Origin: JAJUFS01 sp036381175
GTDB taxonomy: Bacteria; Pseudomonadota; Gammaproteobacteria; Natronospirales; JAJUFS01
Direction of reading: 5' to 3'
Length of the DNA: 64,000 nucleotides
Assembly (NCBI GenBank): GCA_036381175.1
Contig: DASVDI010000030.1
Span: 12,400-76,399, forward strand
Shown here: positions 34,736 through 44,341 of the stretch, piece by piece
How the letters are laid out: every line of letters begins with the position of its first letter
How positions within the stretch are numbered: the stretch's first letter is position 1
The notes under the pieces: model-generated
Seen by the model: the letters and a program-made list of their open reading frames with translations, nothing else
Told to the model about the DNA's origin: nothing
The model's database searches: none
Made by a program: the position numbers and the translations under genes

Positions 34736-36424
34736 TTGAAAGCTTCCATTTCCGAACTGCTGCGCATCGCGCTCGACCGCCTGCCCGCCGACCTGCTGCC
34801 GCTCGATGCACGCGATGGCATCGACATCCAGGTGGAACGCACGCGCGATCGCGCGCACGGCGATTTCGCGAGTAATCTCGCGCTTAACCTCGCAAAACCC
34901 GCGCGCCGCAAACCACGCGACATCGCCGAGGCGCTGGTGAATGCGCTCCCCGTCTCGGATCTCGTCATAAAGACGGAAATCGCCGGCCCCGGCTTCATCA
35001 ATTTCTTTCTTTCACAGGAAGCGTACGCCGCTGAAATCCGCAACGTGCTTGGCGGCGGCGAGGATTACGGGCGCAATGACAACGGCGCGCGCGCGAAAGT
35101 GCAGATCGAGTTCGTGTCCGCGAACCCGACGGGCCCGCTGCACGTCGGACACGGACGCGGCGCGGCCATCGGCGATTCGCTCGCGCGCGTGCTGGATGCG
35201 AACGGCTGGGATGTGACGCGCGAGTTCTACTACAACGATGCAGGCAACCAGATCGAGAATCTCACGCGCTCCGTGCAAGCGCGCTGCAAGGGTCTGAAAC
35301 CCGATGACGCCGGCTGGCCCGAGGACGGTTACCGCGGCGAGTACATCAAGGATGTCGCCGACGCGTACATGCAGAAACAGACGGTTATCGCGGATGACCA
35401 GTCATTCACCGGCACTGGCGACGTTGAAGACGTCGAAGCGATCCGGCATTTCGCCGTGGCGTACCTGCGCCGCGAGCAGGATGCGGACCTCAAGGCATTC
35501 GGCGTGGAGTTCGATGTGTTCTTTCTCGAATCCTCGCTGTACACCGACGGCAAGGTCGAGGACACCGTGAAACAGCTCGTCGCGAAAGGCCACACCTATG
35601 AAAGCGACGGCGCGCTGTGGCTGAAGACCACGGACTTCGGCGACGACAAGGATCGCGTCATGCGCAAGTCCGACGGCAGTTACACGTATTTCCTGCCGGA
35701 TGTCGCGTATCACATTGATAAATGGAATCGCGGTTTCATGCGCGTCATCAACGAACACGGCGCGGATCATCACAGCACGCTTGCGCGCGTGAAGGCGGGC
35801 TTGCAGGCGCTGGAAGCGGGCATTCCGAAAGGCTGGCCGGATTACGTGCTGCACCAGATGGTCACGGTGATGCGCGGCGGCGAGGAAGTGAAGATCTCGA
35901 AACGCGCGGGTTCGTATGTGACGCTGCGCGATCTCATCGACCAGGTCGGGCGTGATGCGACGCGGTATTTCCTGATCGCGCGCAAACCGGATTCACAACT
36001 CGTTTTCGATATCGATCTTGCGTTGAAAAAATCGAACGATAATCCGGTCTATTACATTCAATATGCGCATGCGCGCGTCGCGAGCGTGTTGCGTGAAATG
36101 AAGGAACGTGGCGTGAGCTACGACCGCGCTGCCGGTTTGCAGAAACTCGTCATGCTTGAAACCGAACACGAACAAACGATGATGGCGGCGATCAGCCGTT
36201 ACCCGGAAGTGGTTGAAACCGCCGCGCGCAATCTTGAGCCGCACATTGTTTCGATTTATCTCACCGAACTCGCGACCGCGTTTCATACCTGGTATCACGC
36301 GCAGAAATTCATTGTCGAAGACGAAGCCCTTCGCAACGCACGCGTGGCACTCGCCGAAGCAGCAGGACAAGTCATCCGCAATGGTCTTGCGCTGCTGGGC
36401 GTAAGTGCGCCGGAGAGCATGTAA
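34736..36424 (+). CDS. argS: Arginyl-tRNA synthetase
   Basis: This is a 562-residue class I synthetase. It has the N-terminal Add-1 domain, the HIGH-type signature ANPTGPLHVGHGRGAAIGDS, the tRNA/Arg-binding YYNDAGNQIENL, a KMSKS equivalent VKISKRAG and a DALR anticodon domain at the end. The start appears to be TTG at 34736; no ATG or GTG fits the family N-terminus, and GAGAA lies about 9 bases upstream. It overlaps the next gene by one base (TAATG), so a SPOR protein is coupled to it, a common gammaproteobacterial pairing. Confidence 0.95.
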   Translation: MKASISELLRIALDRLPADLLPLDARDGIDIQVERTRDRAHGDFASNLALNLAKPARRKPRDIAEALVNALPVSDLVIKTEIAGPGFINFFLSQEAYAAEIRNVLGGGEDYGRNDNGARAKVQIEFVSANPTGPLHVGHGRGAAIGDSLARVLDANGWDVTREFYYNDAGNQIENLTRSVQARCKGLKPDDAGWPEDGYRGEYIKDVADAYMQKQTVIADDQSFTGTGDVEDVEAIRHFAVAYLRREQDADLKAFGVEFDVFFLESSLYTDGKVEDTVKQLVAKGHTYESDGALWLKTTDFGDDKDRVMRKSDGSYTYFLPDVAYHIDKWNRGFMRVINEHGADHHSTLARVKAGLQALEAGIPKGWPDYVLHQMVTVMRGGEEVKISKRAGSYVTLRDLIDQVGRDATRYFLIARKPDSQLVFDIDLALKKSNDNPVYYIQYAHARVASVLREMKERGVSYDRAAGLQKLVMLETEHEQTMMAAISRYPEVVETAARNLEPHIVSIYLTELATAFHTWYHAQKFIVEDEALRNARVALAEAAGQVIRNGLALLGVSAPESM

Positions 36425-36975
36425 TGCCACGCGATTACAAGCACGCCGCCGGACCACGCAGCGAGTCGCGCGTGTCTTCAGGTTTACTTGGATTGGTTGC
36501 TGGTTTCGCGGCGGGTTTTGGCGCTGCCGTGCTGTTGCAGATCGGTGTTCCGGAAAAGGATTCGCAGCCTGCGAAAACCGTCGTTACGCCACCGGAAAAA
36601 GCGCCGGCAACGCCTGCGAAAGATGACGAACCGCAATTCGATTTCTACAAGATGCTGCCGAATTTCGAAGTCGTGATTCCCGAGCAGGACAAGGACGTGC
36701 GGCGTTCCGGCGAAGTCTCACAAGTCGAACAACCCGGAACCTATGTGCTCCAGGCCGGATCGTTCCGCAACACCGACGACGCCGACCGCTTGCGCGCGCA
36801 ACTCGCGCTCATCGGCATTGAATCCGACATCCAGACGGTGACCATCGATGATGACCAGGTCTGGCATCGCGTGCGCATCGGGCCGTTCGAGGACCTGGAT
36901 AAACTGAACGCGGCGCGCGACCGGCTAGCGGAGAACGAAATCCAGGCCCTTGTGATTCGCGTCGGCGAAAATTGA
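36424..36975 (+). CDS. SPOR-domain inner-membrane protein (FtsN-like)
   Basis: This 183-residue protein has a short basic cytoplasmic start, one membrane helix (SSGLLGLVAGFAAGFGAAVL, residues about 18-38), a Pro/Lys linker and a C-terminal SPOR domain (GTYVLQAGSFRNTDDADRLR, then VWHRVRIGPFEDLDKLNAAR). SPOR domains bind glycan strands lacking stem peptides at the division site. The topology matches FtsN, and the argS neighbour is typical for this annotation, but the linker is short. Starts within the argS stop. Confidence 0.85.
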   Translation: MPRDYKHAAGPRSESRVSSGLLGLVAGFAAGFGAAVLLQIGVPEKDSQPAKTVVTPPEKAPATPAKDDEPQFDFYKMLPNFEVVIPEQDKDVRRSGEVSQVEQPGTYVLQAGSFRNTDDADRLRAQLALIGIESDIQTVTIDDDQVWHRVRIGPFEDLDKLNAARDRLAENEIQALVIRVGEN

Positions 36976-36976
36976 T

Positions 36977-38065
36977 ATGAAATCGTTTTCGAGAATACTG
37001 CTTTCGTGCGTCGCGCTGATCGTTGCGGCCTGCGCGACGCCACGTGCGCCGTCCGAAGTGGCGCCGGTGGTCGTGCCGGAGATCGAAAAATCGCCGACGC
37101 TGCGCATTCGCGCAGTGGGCGACATCATGCTCGGCACCGATTTTCCGCAAGAACGCCTGCCGCCGAACGACGGACGCGATTTGCTCGCGCCGGTCGTGCA
37201 CTGGTTGCGCGACGCCGATCTCACTTTCGGCAATGTCGAAGGCGTGCTGATGGACGGCGGTACGCCTGAAAAATTCTGCGACAACCCGAGCCTCTGTTAT
37301 CTCTTCCGCTCGCCGTCGCGCTACGCGTTCACCTTGCGCGATGCCGGTTTCGACGTGGTGAGTCTCGCCAACAATCACGCGCGTGATTTCGGAGAAGCCG
37401 GACGCAGCGCCAGCATGGCGGTGCTGGATGCCGCCGGTATCGCGCATACGGGACGCGTCGAAGACATTGCGAGCCTCGTCGTGGAAGGTCATCGCGTCGC
37501 GGTCGTCGGCTTCGCGCCGAACATCGGTTCGTGGTCGTTGCTCGACGTGGAAGGTGCGGCGCATCTCGTGGCCGGACTCGACATCGGTCACGACATCGTG
37601 ATCGTTTCCTTTCACGGCGGCGCGGAAGGCGCGGACGCCTTGCACGTGCCGCAAGGCATGGAAACCTATTACGGCGAACAGCGCGGGGATTTACGGAAAT
37701 TTTCTCGCGCGGTGATCGACGCGGGCGCGGATCTCGTCATCGGCCACGGACCCCACGTGCCACGCGGACTGGAGCTTTATCGCGGCCGCTTGATTGCCTA
37801 CAGCCTCGGCAATTTCGCGACGCACTGGGGAATCAGTGTGAGTGGTGACAAGGGACTCGCGCCGGTGCTCGAAGCCGTGATCGATGAAGACGGCCGATTC
37901 GTGAAAGGAATGCTGCTGTCGGCGGTGCAACGCCGTCCGGATGGCGTGTTTCCGGATGCTTCACAAGGCGCGCTGAAACTGATGCGCGAACTCACGCAGC
38001 AGGATTTCGATGGCGGCAAGTTGCGCTTCGACGGCGCGCAGTTCTTTCCGGCGCCGCAGGACTGA
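36977..38065 (+). CDS. CapA-family lipoprotein (PGA_cap metallophosphatase fold)
   Basis: This is a 362-residue protein. The lipoprotein signal ends at IVAAC (Cys19). The mature protein is a CapA domain: RIRAVGDIMLGTDFPQER, LTFGNVEGVL, FDVVSLANNHARDFGEAGRS, VIVSFHGGAEGAD, VIGHGPHVPRGLELYRGRL and AYSLGNFATHWG, i.e. the metal-binding histidine/aspartate pattern of calcineurin-like hydrolases. Family members include capsule-associated poly-gamma-glutamate proteins, but a single CapA without capBC probably acts in envelope maintenance. It starts 1 base after the SPOR gene, so it is cotranscribed. Confidence 0.88.
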   Translation: MKSFSRILLSCVALIVAACATPRAPSEVAPVVVPEIEKSPTLRIRAVGDIMLGTDFPQERLPPNDGRDLLAPVVHWLRDADLTFGNVEGVLMDGGTPEKFCDNPSLCYLFRSPSRYAFTLRDAGFDVVSLANNHARDFGEAGRSASMAVLDAAGIAHTGRVEDIASLVVEGHRVAVVGFAPNIGSWSLLDVEGAAHLVAGLDIGHDIVIVSFHGGAEGADALHVPQGMETYYGEQRGDLRKFSRAVIDAGADLVIGHGPHVPRGLELYRGRLIAYSLGNFATHWGISVSGDKGLAPVLEAVIDEDGRFVKGMLLSAVQRRPDGVFPDASQGALKLMRELTQQDFDGGKLRFDGAQFFPAPQD

Positions 38066-38066
38066 A

Positions 38067-38900
38067 CTACTTCCGGTATTCCTCGAGAATGGCTGCCAGT
38101 TCGCCATTTTCGCGAATTCGATTCATGCCGTCCCCGAAACGTTGAATGACTTGTGGCGTCACGCTCTGGCGGCTGAGCATGAATGACACTTGTCCGGTTG
38201 CGGTGTTGAGACCGGTGGCGACAATGCGCTCACCCCAGCCACGGCTGCGAAGTATTGACGAGGCGACGAAGGGATCGTCGAGGAAGGCGTCGATTTCGCC
38301 GTTCAACAGGTCCTGGTAGTTGTCTTCCGAAACCTCCACTTCCCGCAGGCGGCCTGCTGCTGCGGCGACATCCATCAGGGCGTAGATTTCCTCGCCGTAG
38401 TAATACTCGGCAACCGTGCCAATGCGCGCTTCGCTGTCGAACAGTTCGGCAAGCGTTTCAGTCGCACGGATTTGTGCATTGTCGGCGAGCGTGAACACCG
38501 CGAAGGACTCCGAGCGGTAGGGTTCGGTGAAGACGGCGAATTCCTCGCGCCCCGGCGTGGGCGTCGCACCGGCGAGCAGGTCGACGTCGCCATCGCGCAG
38601 GCGATTGAGCATGTCCATCCAGTTGCCGTCGACGAAATCGATTTCGCAGCCGCCGGCGGCAGCGGCCGCGCGCGCGATATCGATATCGAGTCCAGCGACT
38701 TCACCCTGTGGATTGCGGTACTGGTACGGCGGCCAGGAATCCCAGCCCATGACAAGACGGCAATCAGCAGCTGCGGGGGAATCCTGGCTTGCGCCGGCGG
38801 TTTCGCTTTCAGGTTCCTGGCTGCATGCCGTGAAAAGCAGGGGCAACAAGAGTGCCAATGGCACAAACGGCGCGGTTGCTCGACGGAAGAAATGACGCAT
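38067..38900 (-). CDS. Periplasmic solute-binding lipoprotein (SBP_bac_3 family)
   Basis: This is a 277-residue protein. The lipoprotein signal ends LLFTAC (Cys26). The fold is the amino-acid-type binding protein: RLVMGWDSWPPYQYRNPQGE, VAGLDIDIARAAAAAGGCEI, WMDMLNRLRDGDVDLLAGA, then TVAEYYYGEEIYA, DAFLDDPFVAS and QVIQRFGDGMNRIRENGELA. No permease or ATPase gene lies nearby, so it may serve an unlinked ABC transporter or act as a signalling/enzymatic paralogue. It follows rsmB by 81 bases on the same strand and converges with the CapA gene. Confidence 0.85.
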   Translation of the reverse strand: MRHFFRRATAPFVPLALLLPLLFTACSQEPESETAGASQDSPAAADCRLVMGWDSWPPYQYRNPQGEVAGLDIDIARAAAAAGGCEIDFVDGNWMDMLNRLRDGDVDLLAGATPTPGREEFAVFTEPYRSESFAVFTLADNAQIRATETLAELFDSEARIGTVAEYYYGEEIYALMDVAAAAGRLREVEVSEDNYQDLLNGEIDAFLDDPFVASSILRSRGWGERIVATGLNTATGQVSFMLSRQSVTPQVIQRFGDGMNRIRENGELAAILEEYRK

Positions 38901-38981
38901 TGCGGCCCTCGCATGAATAGCCACCCTTATAAAAGGTATAGCTGCCAGCGGCCTTGCTTGCCACCTCGAATGCGCGGACGG

Positions 38982-40286
38982 TCAAGCGGATTTTGTCAGT
39001 ACAGCGTAGAAAAAACCGTCCATGCCCGCTTCGCCGGGCAGCACCTGGCGGCCAAAACCGGCGGGGCGTCCCCAGCCGGCGGCCAGCGGCACGGCAAGGG
39101 CGTCGGAATGACGGCGGATGAAGGCGGCGACCTGGTCCGCATTTTCCGCCGCGAGCACGGAACACGTGGCATACACCAGTCGCCCGCCGGGTGCGAGCAG
39201 CGGCCAGAGCGCATCGAGAATGCGGGCCTGCAGGTTCGCAAGGCTCGCGATGTCCTTCTGGCGGCGCAACAGCTTGATGTCCGGGTGCCGGCGGATCACG
39301 CCGGTCGCCGAACAGGGGGCATCGACGAGAATGCGATCGAACAACTCTCCCTCCCACCACGCTTCGGGTTTCGCGGCATCGCCATGGACAAGCGTCGCAG
39401 CGAGGTTCAGACGCGCCAGGTTTTCCGCTACGCGATCCAGCCGTTCGGCTTCGCGATCGACAGCGACGAGCTGCGCGAGGTCCGGGCTGCGTTCCAGCAG
39501 GTGCGCGGTCTTGCCGCCGGGCGCGGCGCAGGCATCGAGAATCCGTTCACCCGGCTGGGGATCGAGAACGTCCGCCGCGAGCTGGGCGGCAACATCCTGC
39601 ACGGAAACGTGGCCATCGGCGAAACCCGGCAAGGCGGTCACGTCTGTGGGTGCCGCGAGCTGGATGGCGTCCGGCACCTGTGAATGTGCTTCGGCCTTGA
39701 TGCCCGCCGCGAGGAGTTCATCCAGGTAATTCTCCCGCGATTGCACGCGGCGATTCACGCGCAAGGTCATGGGCGGGCGCGCGTTGTTTGCGGTAACAAT
39801 GTTTTCCCAGTCGTCCGGCCAGTCTTTCTGCAGGATCGCGAGCAGCCAGTCGGGATGCGCGGAGCGGCCGACCGGATGCGCGTCTGCGGCTGCAACCAAT
39901 GACTCCTGTTCGCGCTGCGCCCGGCGCAGCACGGCGTTGGTCAAGCCGACCGCCCAGGGCTTTTTCATCAGGCGCGCGGCCTCGACGGTCTCCGCGACAG
40001 CGGCGTGCGGCGGCACGCGCATGTAGAGAAGCTGGTAGAGGCCGACCATCATCAAGGCGTGCACGCGCGGTTCGCGTTTCCGCACCGGACGCTCCAGCAG
40101 TTTCGAGAGCATGAATTCCAGCCGGGGCGCGAAGCGCAAGCTGCCGTAAACCAGTTCCTGCGCCAGTGCGCGATCGGCAGGTTCGGAAATGCCTGCCAGG
40201 ATCGCCGGCATCAGGTCGTTGAGCGAACCGCCCTGGATGACGCGGGCGAGACCGCGGGCGGCGGCGGCACGGACGCTTCCGGGCAT
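38982..40286 (-). CDS. rsmB: 16S rRNA m5C967 methyltransferase RsmB
   Basis: This is a 434-residue protein. The N-terminal NusB-like RNA-binding domain (AAARGLARVIQGGSLNDL, RALAQELVYGSLRF) is followed by a SAM-dependent methyltransferase with ILDACAAPGGKTAHLLE (SAM loop), ILVDAPCSATGVIRRHPDI (one catalytic Cys) and VYATCSVLAAENADQ (the second Cys). It modifies C967 of 16S rRNA. It begins one base after the fmt stop (TGACATG), as in the fmt-rsmB operons of Gammaproteobacteria. Confidence 0.96.
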   Translation of the reverse strand: MPGSVRAAAARGLARVIQGGSLNDLMPAILAGISEPADRALAQELVYGSLRFAPRLEFMLSKLLERPVRKREPRVHALMMVGLYQLLYMRVPPHAAVAETVEAARLMKKPWAVGLTNAVLRRAQREQESLVAAADAHPVGRSAHPDWLLAILQKDWPDDWENIVTANNARPPMTLRVNRRVQSRENYLDELLAAGIKAEAHSQVPDAIQLAAPTDVTALPGFADGHVSVQDVAAQLAADVLDPQPGERILDACAAPGGKTAHLLERSPDLAQLVAVDREAERLDRVAENLARLNLAATLVHGDAAKPEAWWEGELFDRILVDAPCSATGVIRRHPDIKLLRRQKDIASLANLQARILDALWPLLAPGGRLVYATCSVLAAENADQVAAFIRRHSDALAVPLAAGWGRPAGFGRQVLPGEAGMDGFFYAVLTKSA

Positions 40287-40287
40287 G

Positions 40288-41217
40288 TCAGCGTCCCAGC
40301 CGCTGGCCGACGGCCACGGCATGGCCGTTCAGGAATTCGGCGACGTTCATCGGTCGCTTGCCGGGTGGCTGGAGGCGCGTGATGCGCAGCAATCCCTCGC
40401 CGGTCGCGAGGTCGATCCCGTCGACGGTGGCGGATGCGATCTCGCCCGGTGTGAATTTTTTTGCCGATAGCGGCAGTGCTTCGGCAGACCAGATGCGCAG
40501 GGTTTCATGATTGAAAATCGTGAACGCCACCGGCCAGGGATCGAAGGCGCGCACCTGTCGCGCGAGTTCGATGGCGGATTTCGACCAGTCGAGCGCGGCT
40601 TCCTGCTTGGTCAATTTGTACGCATACGTCGCTTTCGAATCGTCCTGCGGACGCGCGTCCAATGTTGTGAGATTCGCCAATGCCTCGACGATCGCCTCGG
40701 CGCCGAGGGCTGCGAGCTTGTCGTGCAGGCTGCCGCCGGTCTCCGCGGCATCGATGGGAATTCTTCGCTCCAGCAACACCGGCCCCGTGTCCAGGCCCTT
40801 TTCCATTCGCATTATGCCGACGCCGGTTTCGGTGTCGCCCGCGGCAATGGCGCGCTGGATCGGCGCGGCGCCACGCCACCGCGGCAGCAGCGAGGCATGG
40901 ATGTTCAGGCAACCGTGGGCGGGAATGTCGAGTACGGCCTGCGGCAGCAACAGGCCGTAGGCGACAACAATCATGACATCCGGGTGATAAGCGGCCAGCG
41001 CAGTGCGGCCTTCAGGATTTTTCAGCGATTCGGGCTGCTCGACGGGAATGCCGTGTTCGAGTGCGCGCTGCTTGACGGGGGAAGGGGCGAGCTTGCGTCC
41101 GCGCCCAGCCGGGCGATCCGGCTGCGTGTAAACCGCGACAATTTCATGCCCCGCTGCAATCAGCGCGTCCAGCGCGGGCACGGCGAAGTCCGGGGTGCCG
41201 GCGAAGACCAGGCGCAA
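40288..41217 (-). CDS. fmt: Methionyl-tRNA formyltransferase
   Basis: This 309-residue enzyme formylates initiator Met-tRNA. Motifs: RLVFAGTPDFAVPALDALI, LNIHASLLPRWRGAAPIQRA (Asn and His of the active site), GIMRMEKGLDTGPVLL (catalytic Asp), and a C-terminal OB-like domain (ATVDGIDLATGEGLLRITRL). The only start fitting the family is TTG at 41217, with GGAG 8 bases upstream. It lies between def and rsmB in a leftward operon. Confidence 0.96.
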   Translation of the reverse strand: MRLVFAGTPDFAVPALDALIAAGHEIVAVYTQPDRPAGRGRKLAPSPVKQRALEHGIPVEQPESLKNPEGRTALAAYHPDVMIVVAYGLLLPQAVLDIPAHGCLNIHASLLPRWRGAAPIQRAIAAGDTETGVGIMRMEKGLDTGPVLLERRIPIDAAETGGSLHDKLAALGAEAIVEALANLTTLDARPQDDSKATYAYKLTKQEAALDWSKSAIELARQVRAFDPWPVAFTIFNHETLRIWSAEALPLSAKKFTPGEIASATVDGIDLATGEGLLRITRLQPPGKRPMNVAEFLNGHAVAVGQRLGR

Positions 41218-41229
41218 TGGCTTCGCTCC

Positions 41230-41766
41230 TCAAAGCACGCGGCTTGTGGAGCGTTCGGATTCCGCGCCTTCGAGGCGCTGCTGTTTTTCCAGCTTCTTTC
41301 GAATGCGGCTGCGCTTGAGATCGGAGAGGTAATCCACGAACAGCTTGCCGTCGAGATGGTCGATTTCGTGCTGCACGCAGACCGCCAGCAGGCCATCGGC
41401 CTCGCGCTCGATCATCTCGCCGTTGCGATCCCGGTAGCGGAACCGGATGTGCTCGGCGCGCTCGACGTTTTCGTAGAAGCCGGGCACGGACAGGCAGCCT
41501 TCCTGCATGGTTTCGACGCCGTCCTTTTCAAGAATCTCAGGGTTGACCAGCGCGAGCGGTTCGTCGCCATTGTCGGAAACGTCGATCACCACCACCCGCT
41601 TTGCGACATTCACCTGGGTCGCAGCAAGGCCGATACCGGGTGCCGCGTACATGGTTTCGAACATGTCGTCGATCAGTTTGCGGAGCTCGTCATTGACCGC
41701 ATCCACGGGCTTTGCCACGTTTCTGAGACGGGAATCCGGATAGTGAAGAATGTCGAGTAGGGCCAT
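41230..41766 (-). CDS. def: Peptide deformylase
   Basis: This is a 178-residue metalloenzyme removing N-formyl groups from nascent proteins. All three motifs are present: GIGLAATQ (residues about 45-52), EGCLSVPG (metal-binding Cys) and QHEIDHLDGKLFVDYLS (two metal-binding His and catalytic Glu). First gene of the leftward def-fmt-rsmB operon, divergent from the LysM gene with a 172-base AT-rich intergenic region that must hold both promoters. Confidence 0.97.
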   Translation of the reverse strand: MALLDILHYPDSRLRNVAKPVDAVNDELRKLIDDMFETMYAAPGIGLAATQVNVAKRVVVIDVSDNGDEPLALVNPEILEKDGVETMQEGCLSVPGFYENVERAEHIRFRYRDRNGEMIEREADGLLAVCVQHEIDHLDGKLFVDYLSDLKRSRIRKKLEKQQRLEGAESERSTSRVL

Positions 41767-41938
41767 GTGACACCGGTCAGATTTCGTGTATTTTCATAAG
41801 ATATGCTGCTAAAGTTATGAGCATACTAAAAACTTGAGCCGCAAGCCTTTGGTTTATCACTATCTTTTGGCTAATTTGCGGCTGGAACATCGATTCAAAT
41901 GATGGGCGGAAAAGCCCCGCAGCCTCGGAGACCCGTGC

Positions 41939-43111
41939 ATGAATCACTCACCGCGTACCGATGACAGGTCCTCTGAGAATTCTGTGCATTATACCCGTTT
42001 TCAAGCGGCCTCTTTTGTTGCGGCGCTGGTTGCAGGCTTGCTGCTGGCGGGTTGCGCGGCGCAACCCGAACCGCCGCCGGCTCCCGAACCTGTCCAGGCT
42101 GCGCCCGTCGAAAAGCCGCCTGTGGAGCTCGCGCCGCGCGCGCCCGAGCGCTATGTCGTCAAGAAAGGCGACACACTCTGGGACATCTCAACGATGTTCC
42201 TCCGTGATCCCTGGCTGTGGCCGGAGATCTGGTACACGAATCCGCAGATCGACAATCCGCACCTTATTTATCCTGGCGACATCATCACGATTTTCTGGAA
42301 GGACGGACAGGCGCACCTGCAGATCACGCGCGAGGGCGAGGTCTATCAGACGACGCTGCCGGTGACGCGGCTGTCGCCAAGAGTTCGCACCACGCCGCTT
42401 GCCTCGGCGATCCCGACCATTCCGATCGAGGCGATTCGCCCCTTCCTCAGCAACACCCGGGTGGTGGATGAGGACGTTTACGAAGAGCTGCCGTACATCC
42501 TGCGCAGCCAGGATGGGCGACTGTTGTCGGGGGCGGGAAATTCCGTCTACGTCCGGGGCGTGGAAACCGGGGACCCGCTCCGCTACCACATCATCCGGAT
42601 CGGCGATGAATACATTGATCCCGAAACTGGTGACTCGCTGGGCTTCGAAGCGCTTGAGGTCGGCCAGGGCGTGATTCGCCGGCAGGGCGATCCCGCCACC
42701 ATGTACCTTGACGCAACGAAGCGCGAAGCCATGCGCGGTGACCGGCTGGTGCCGGTGGAAGACGAGGAGTTCAACACGAATTTCCTGCCGTCACCGCCGG
42801 ACACGCAGATTAACGGGGAGATCATCGACGTGGTCGACGGCGTGTCGCAGTTTGGCCAGTTCCAGATCGCCACCGTGAACCGGGGCGAGAATAGTGGGCT
42901 GGAAACAGGCGACGTGCTGGCCATCTACCGGCGCGGCGAGATTATCGAAGACAAGGTCGCCGACGGCTGGCTGAGCGACGAAAACGTCCGCCTGCCGGAC
43001 GAGCGCGCTGGCACACTGCTGATCTTCCGCACTTTTGACAACATCTCGTACGGGCTGGTCATGAATGCCACCAGCGAGATTCATCTGCTGGACATGGTCA
43101 GGAATCCCTGA
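41939..43111 (+). CDS. LysM-domain lipoprotein
   Basis: This is a 390-residue protein. After an unusually long 20-residue leader a membrane/lipobox segment ends in LLLAGC (Cys39). A LysM peptidoglycan-binding domain follows at about 71-119 (RYVVKKGDTLWDISTMFLRD, then PEIWYTNPQIDNPHLIYPGD). The C-terminal 250 residues are beta-rich (GQFQIATVNRGENSGLETGD) and typical of the LysM protein found upstream of dprA in Gammaproteobacteria. GGAG lies 8 bases before the ATG. Probably anchored in the envelope and bound to the wall; precise role unknown. Confidence 0.88.
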   Translation: MNHSPRTDDRSSENSVHYTRFQAASFVAALVAGLLLAGCAAQPEPPPAPEPVQAAPVEKPPVELAPRAPERYVVKKGDTLWDISTMFLRDPWLWPEIWYTNPQIDNPHLIYPGDIITIFWKDGQAHLQITREGEVYQTTLPVTRLSPRVRTTPLASAIPTIPIEAIRPFLSNTRVVDEDVYEELPYILRSQDGRLLSGAGNSVYVRGVETGDPLRYHIIRIGDEYIDPETGDSLGFEALEVGQGVIRRQGDPATMYLDATKREAMRGDRLVPVEDEEFNTNFLPSPPDTQINGEIIDVVDGVSQFGQFQIATVNRGENSGLETGDVLAIYRRGEIIEDKVADGWLSDENVRLPDERAGTLLIFRTFDNISYGLVMNATSEIHLLDMVRNP

Positions 43112-43220
43112 AAGACTGAAATGCAACACGTCGCGTCAGGGATCACGGCGCGGCCTTGAGAAAACCGGAGCGAACCGTCCAGAGTTCGCCCGGATCACCA
43201 ACCGGAGGGCCGGCCGGCAC

Positions 43221-44333
43221 ATGAAGGATCTGCGCCACTGGCTCGCCCTGGTCCGGACACCGGGCCTCGGGTGGGCAAACCTCGAAGCGCTGCTGGCCGA
43301 ATTCGGCTCGCCAGAGGCCCTTTTCTCCCTCAAACCCCGTCAGCTTGCACCGTTCGACTTGCGTCCGCGCACCCGCGAAGCCTTGCTCACGCCGGATTGG
43401 GAACGCGTCGATGCCGATGCGGACTGGATCGCAACAAGCGGCGCACGCCTGCTGCCGGCGAACGCCGCTGAATATCCCGACATGCTGTTGCGTATTCCCG
43501 ATCCGCCGATCGCACTGTTCACGCGCGGCGACATTTCGCTGTTGCAGCGTCCGCAACTTGCCGTTGTCGGCAGCCGTAATCCCACGGCTGGTGGACGGGA
43601 TATCGCTTACGATTTCGCACGCACCCTGGCACGCGCGGGACTGCTCATCACCAGCGGGCTCGCGCTTGGCATCGATGCCGCCGCACACGAAGGCGGACTT
43701 GATGCCAGTGGCGGCACGGTCGCCGTCTGCGGAACAGGTCTTGATCGCCTGTATCCCGCGAGCAACCGGAAACTTGGCGAACGCATTCTTGCCGAAGGGG
43801 TGCTGGTGTCTGAATTTCCGCCGGGAACGCCGCCGCGCGCCGAAAATTTCCCGCAGCGCAATCGCATTGTCAGTGGCATGTCGCTGGGCGCGCTGGTTGT
43901 CGAAGCCGCTTACCGTTCCGGTTCCCTGATTACCGCAAGACTCGCCAGCGAACAGGGCCGCGAAGTGTTCGCGATTCCAGGGTCGATCCACAACCCGCTG
44001 GCGCGCGGTTGTCATCGGTTGATTCGCGACGGCGCGAAGCTGGTTGAATCCGCAAACGACGTACTCGAGGAACTCGGGCCGCTGATCGGCGTTCGTTTGT
44101 CGAGCGCGGAACCTGCGACGGAGACCACATTGACCGTAGAGGCAAAAGAGGAGGCTGATGACCCGCAGTATCGCAGCCTATTGGAAAAGATGGGCTACGA
44201 CCCCACACCGGTGGACGTAATCGTCGCTAGAACCGGCCTGAATGCCGACGTGGTATCCTCCATGCTGCTCATCCTGGAGCTCCAGGGAAAAGTGGAGGCC
44301 GCGCCCGGCGGACGGTATGCACGGGTGACATAA
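43221..44333 (+). CDS. dprA: DNA-processing protein DprA (Smf)
   Basis: This is a 370-residue protein that loads RecA on incoming single-stranded DNA during transformation. N-terminal SAM-like domain (residues about 1-65), Rossmann-like DprA core with VVGSRNPTAGGRDIAYDFAR, ITSGLALGIDAAAHEGGLDA, GTVAVCGTGLDRLYPASNRK, SEFPPGTPPRAENFPQRNRI and EVFAIPGSIHNPLARGCHRL, and a C-terminal winged helix (TPVDVIVARTGLNADVVSSM). GGAGG upstream supports ATG 43221. The smg gene follows after 8 bases. Confidence 0.95.
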   Translation: MKDLRHWLALVRTPGLGWANLEALLAEFGSPEALFSLKPRQLAPFDLRPRTREALLTPDWERVDADADWIATSGARLLPANAAEYPDMLLRIPDPPIALFTRGDISLLQRPQLAVVGSRNPTAGGRDIAYDFARTLARAGLLITSGLALGIDAAAHEGGLDASGGTVAVCGTGLDRLYPASNRKLGERILAEGVLVSEFPPGTPPRAENFPQRNRIVSGMSLGALVVEAAYRSGSLITARLASEQGREVFAIPGSIHNPLARGCHRLIRDGAKLVESANDVLEELGPLIGVRLSSAEPATETTLTVEAKEEADDPQYRSLLEKMGYDPTPVDVIVARTGLNADVVSSMLLILELQGKVEAAPGGRYARVT

Positions 44334-44341
44334 GGGTAGCC

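Noticed and set aside
33225..34811. 528-codon minus-strand frame across priA
   Set aside because: It covers conserved priA helicase motifs on the other strand and has no motif or plausible start of its own.
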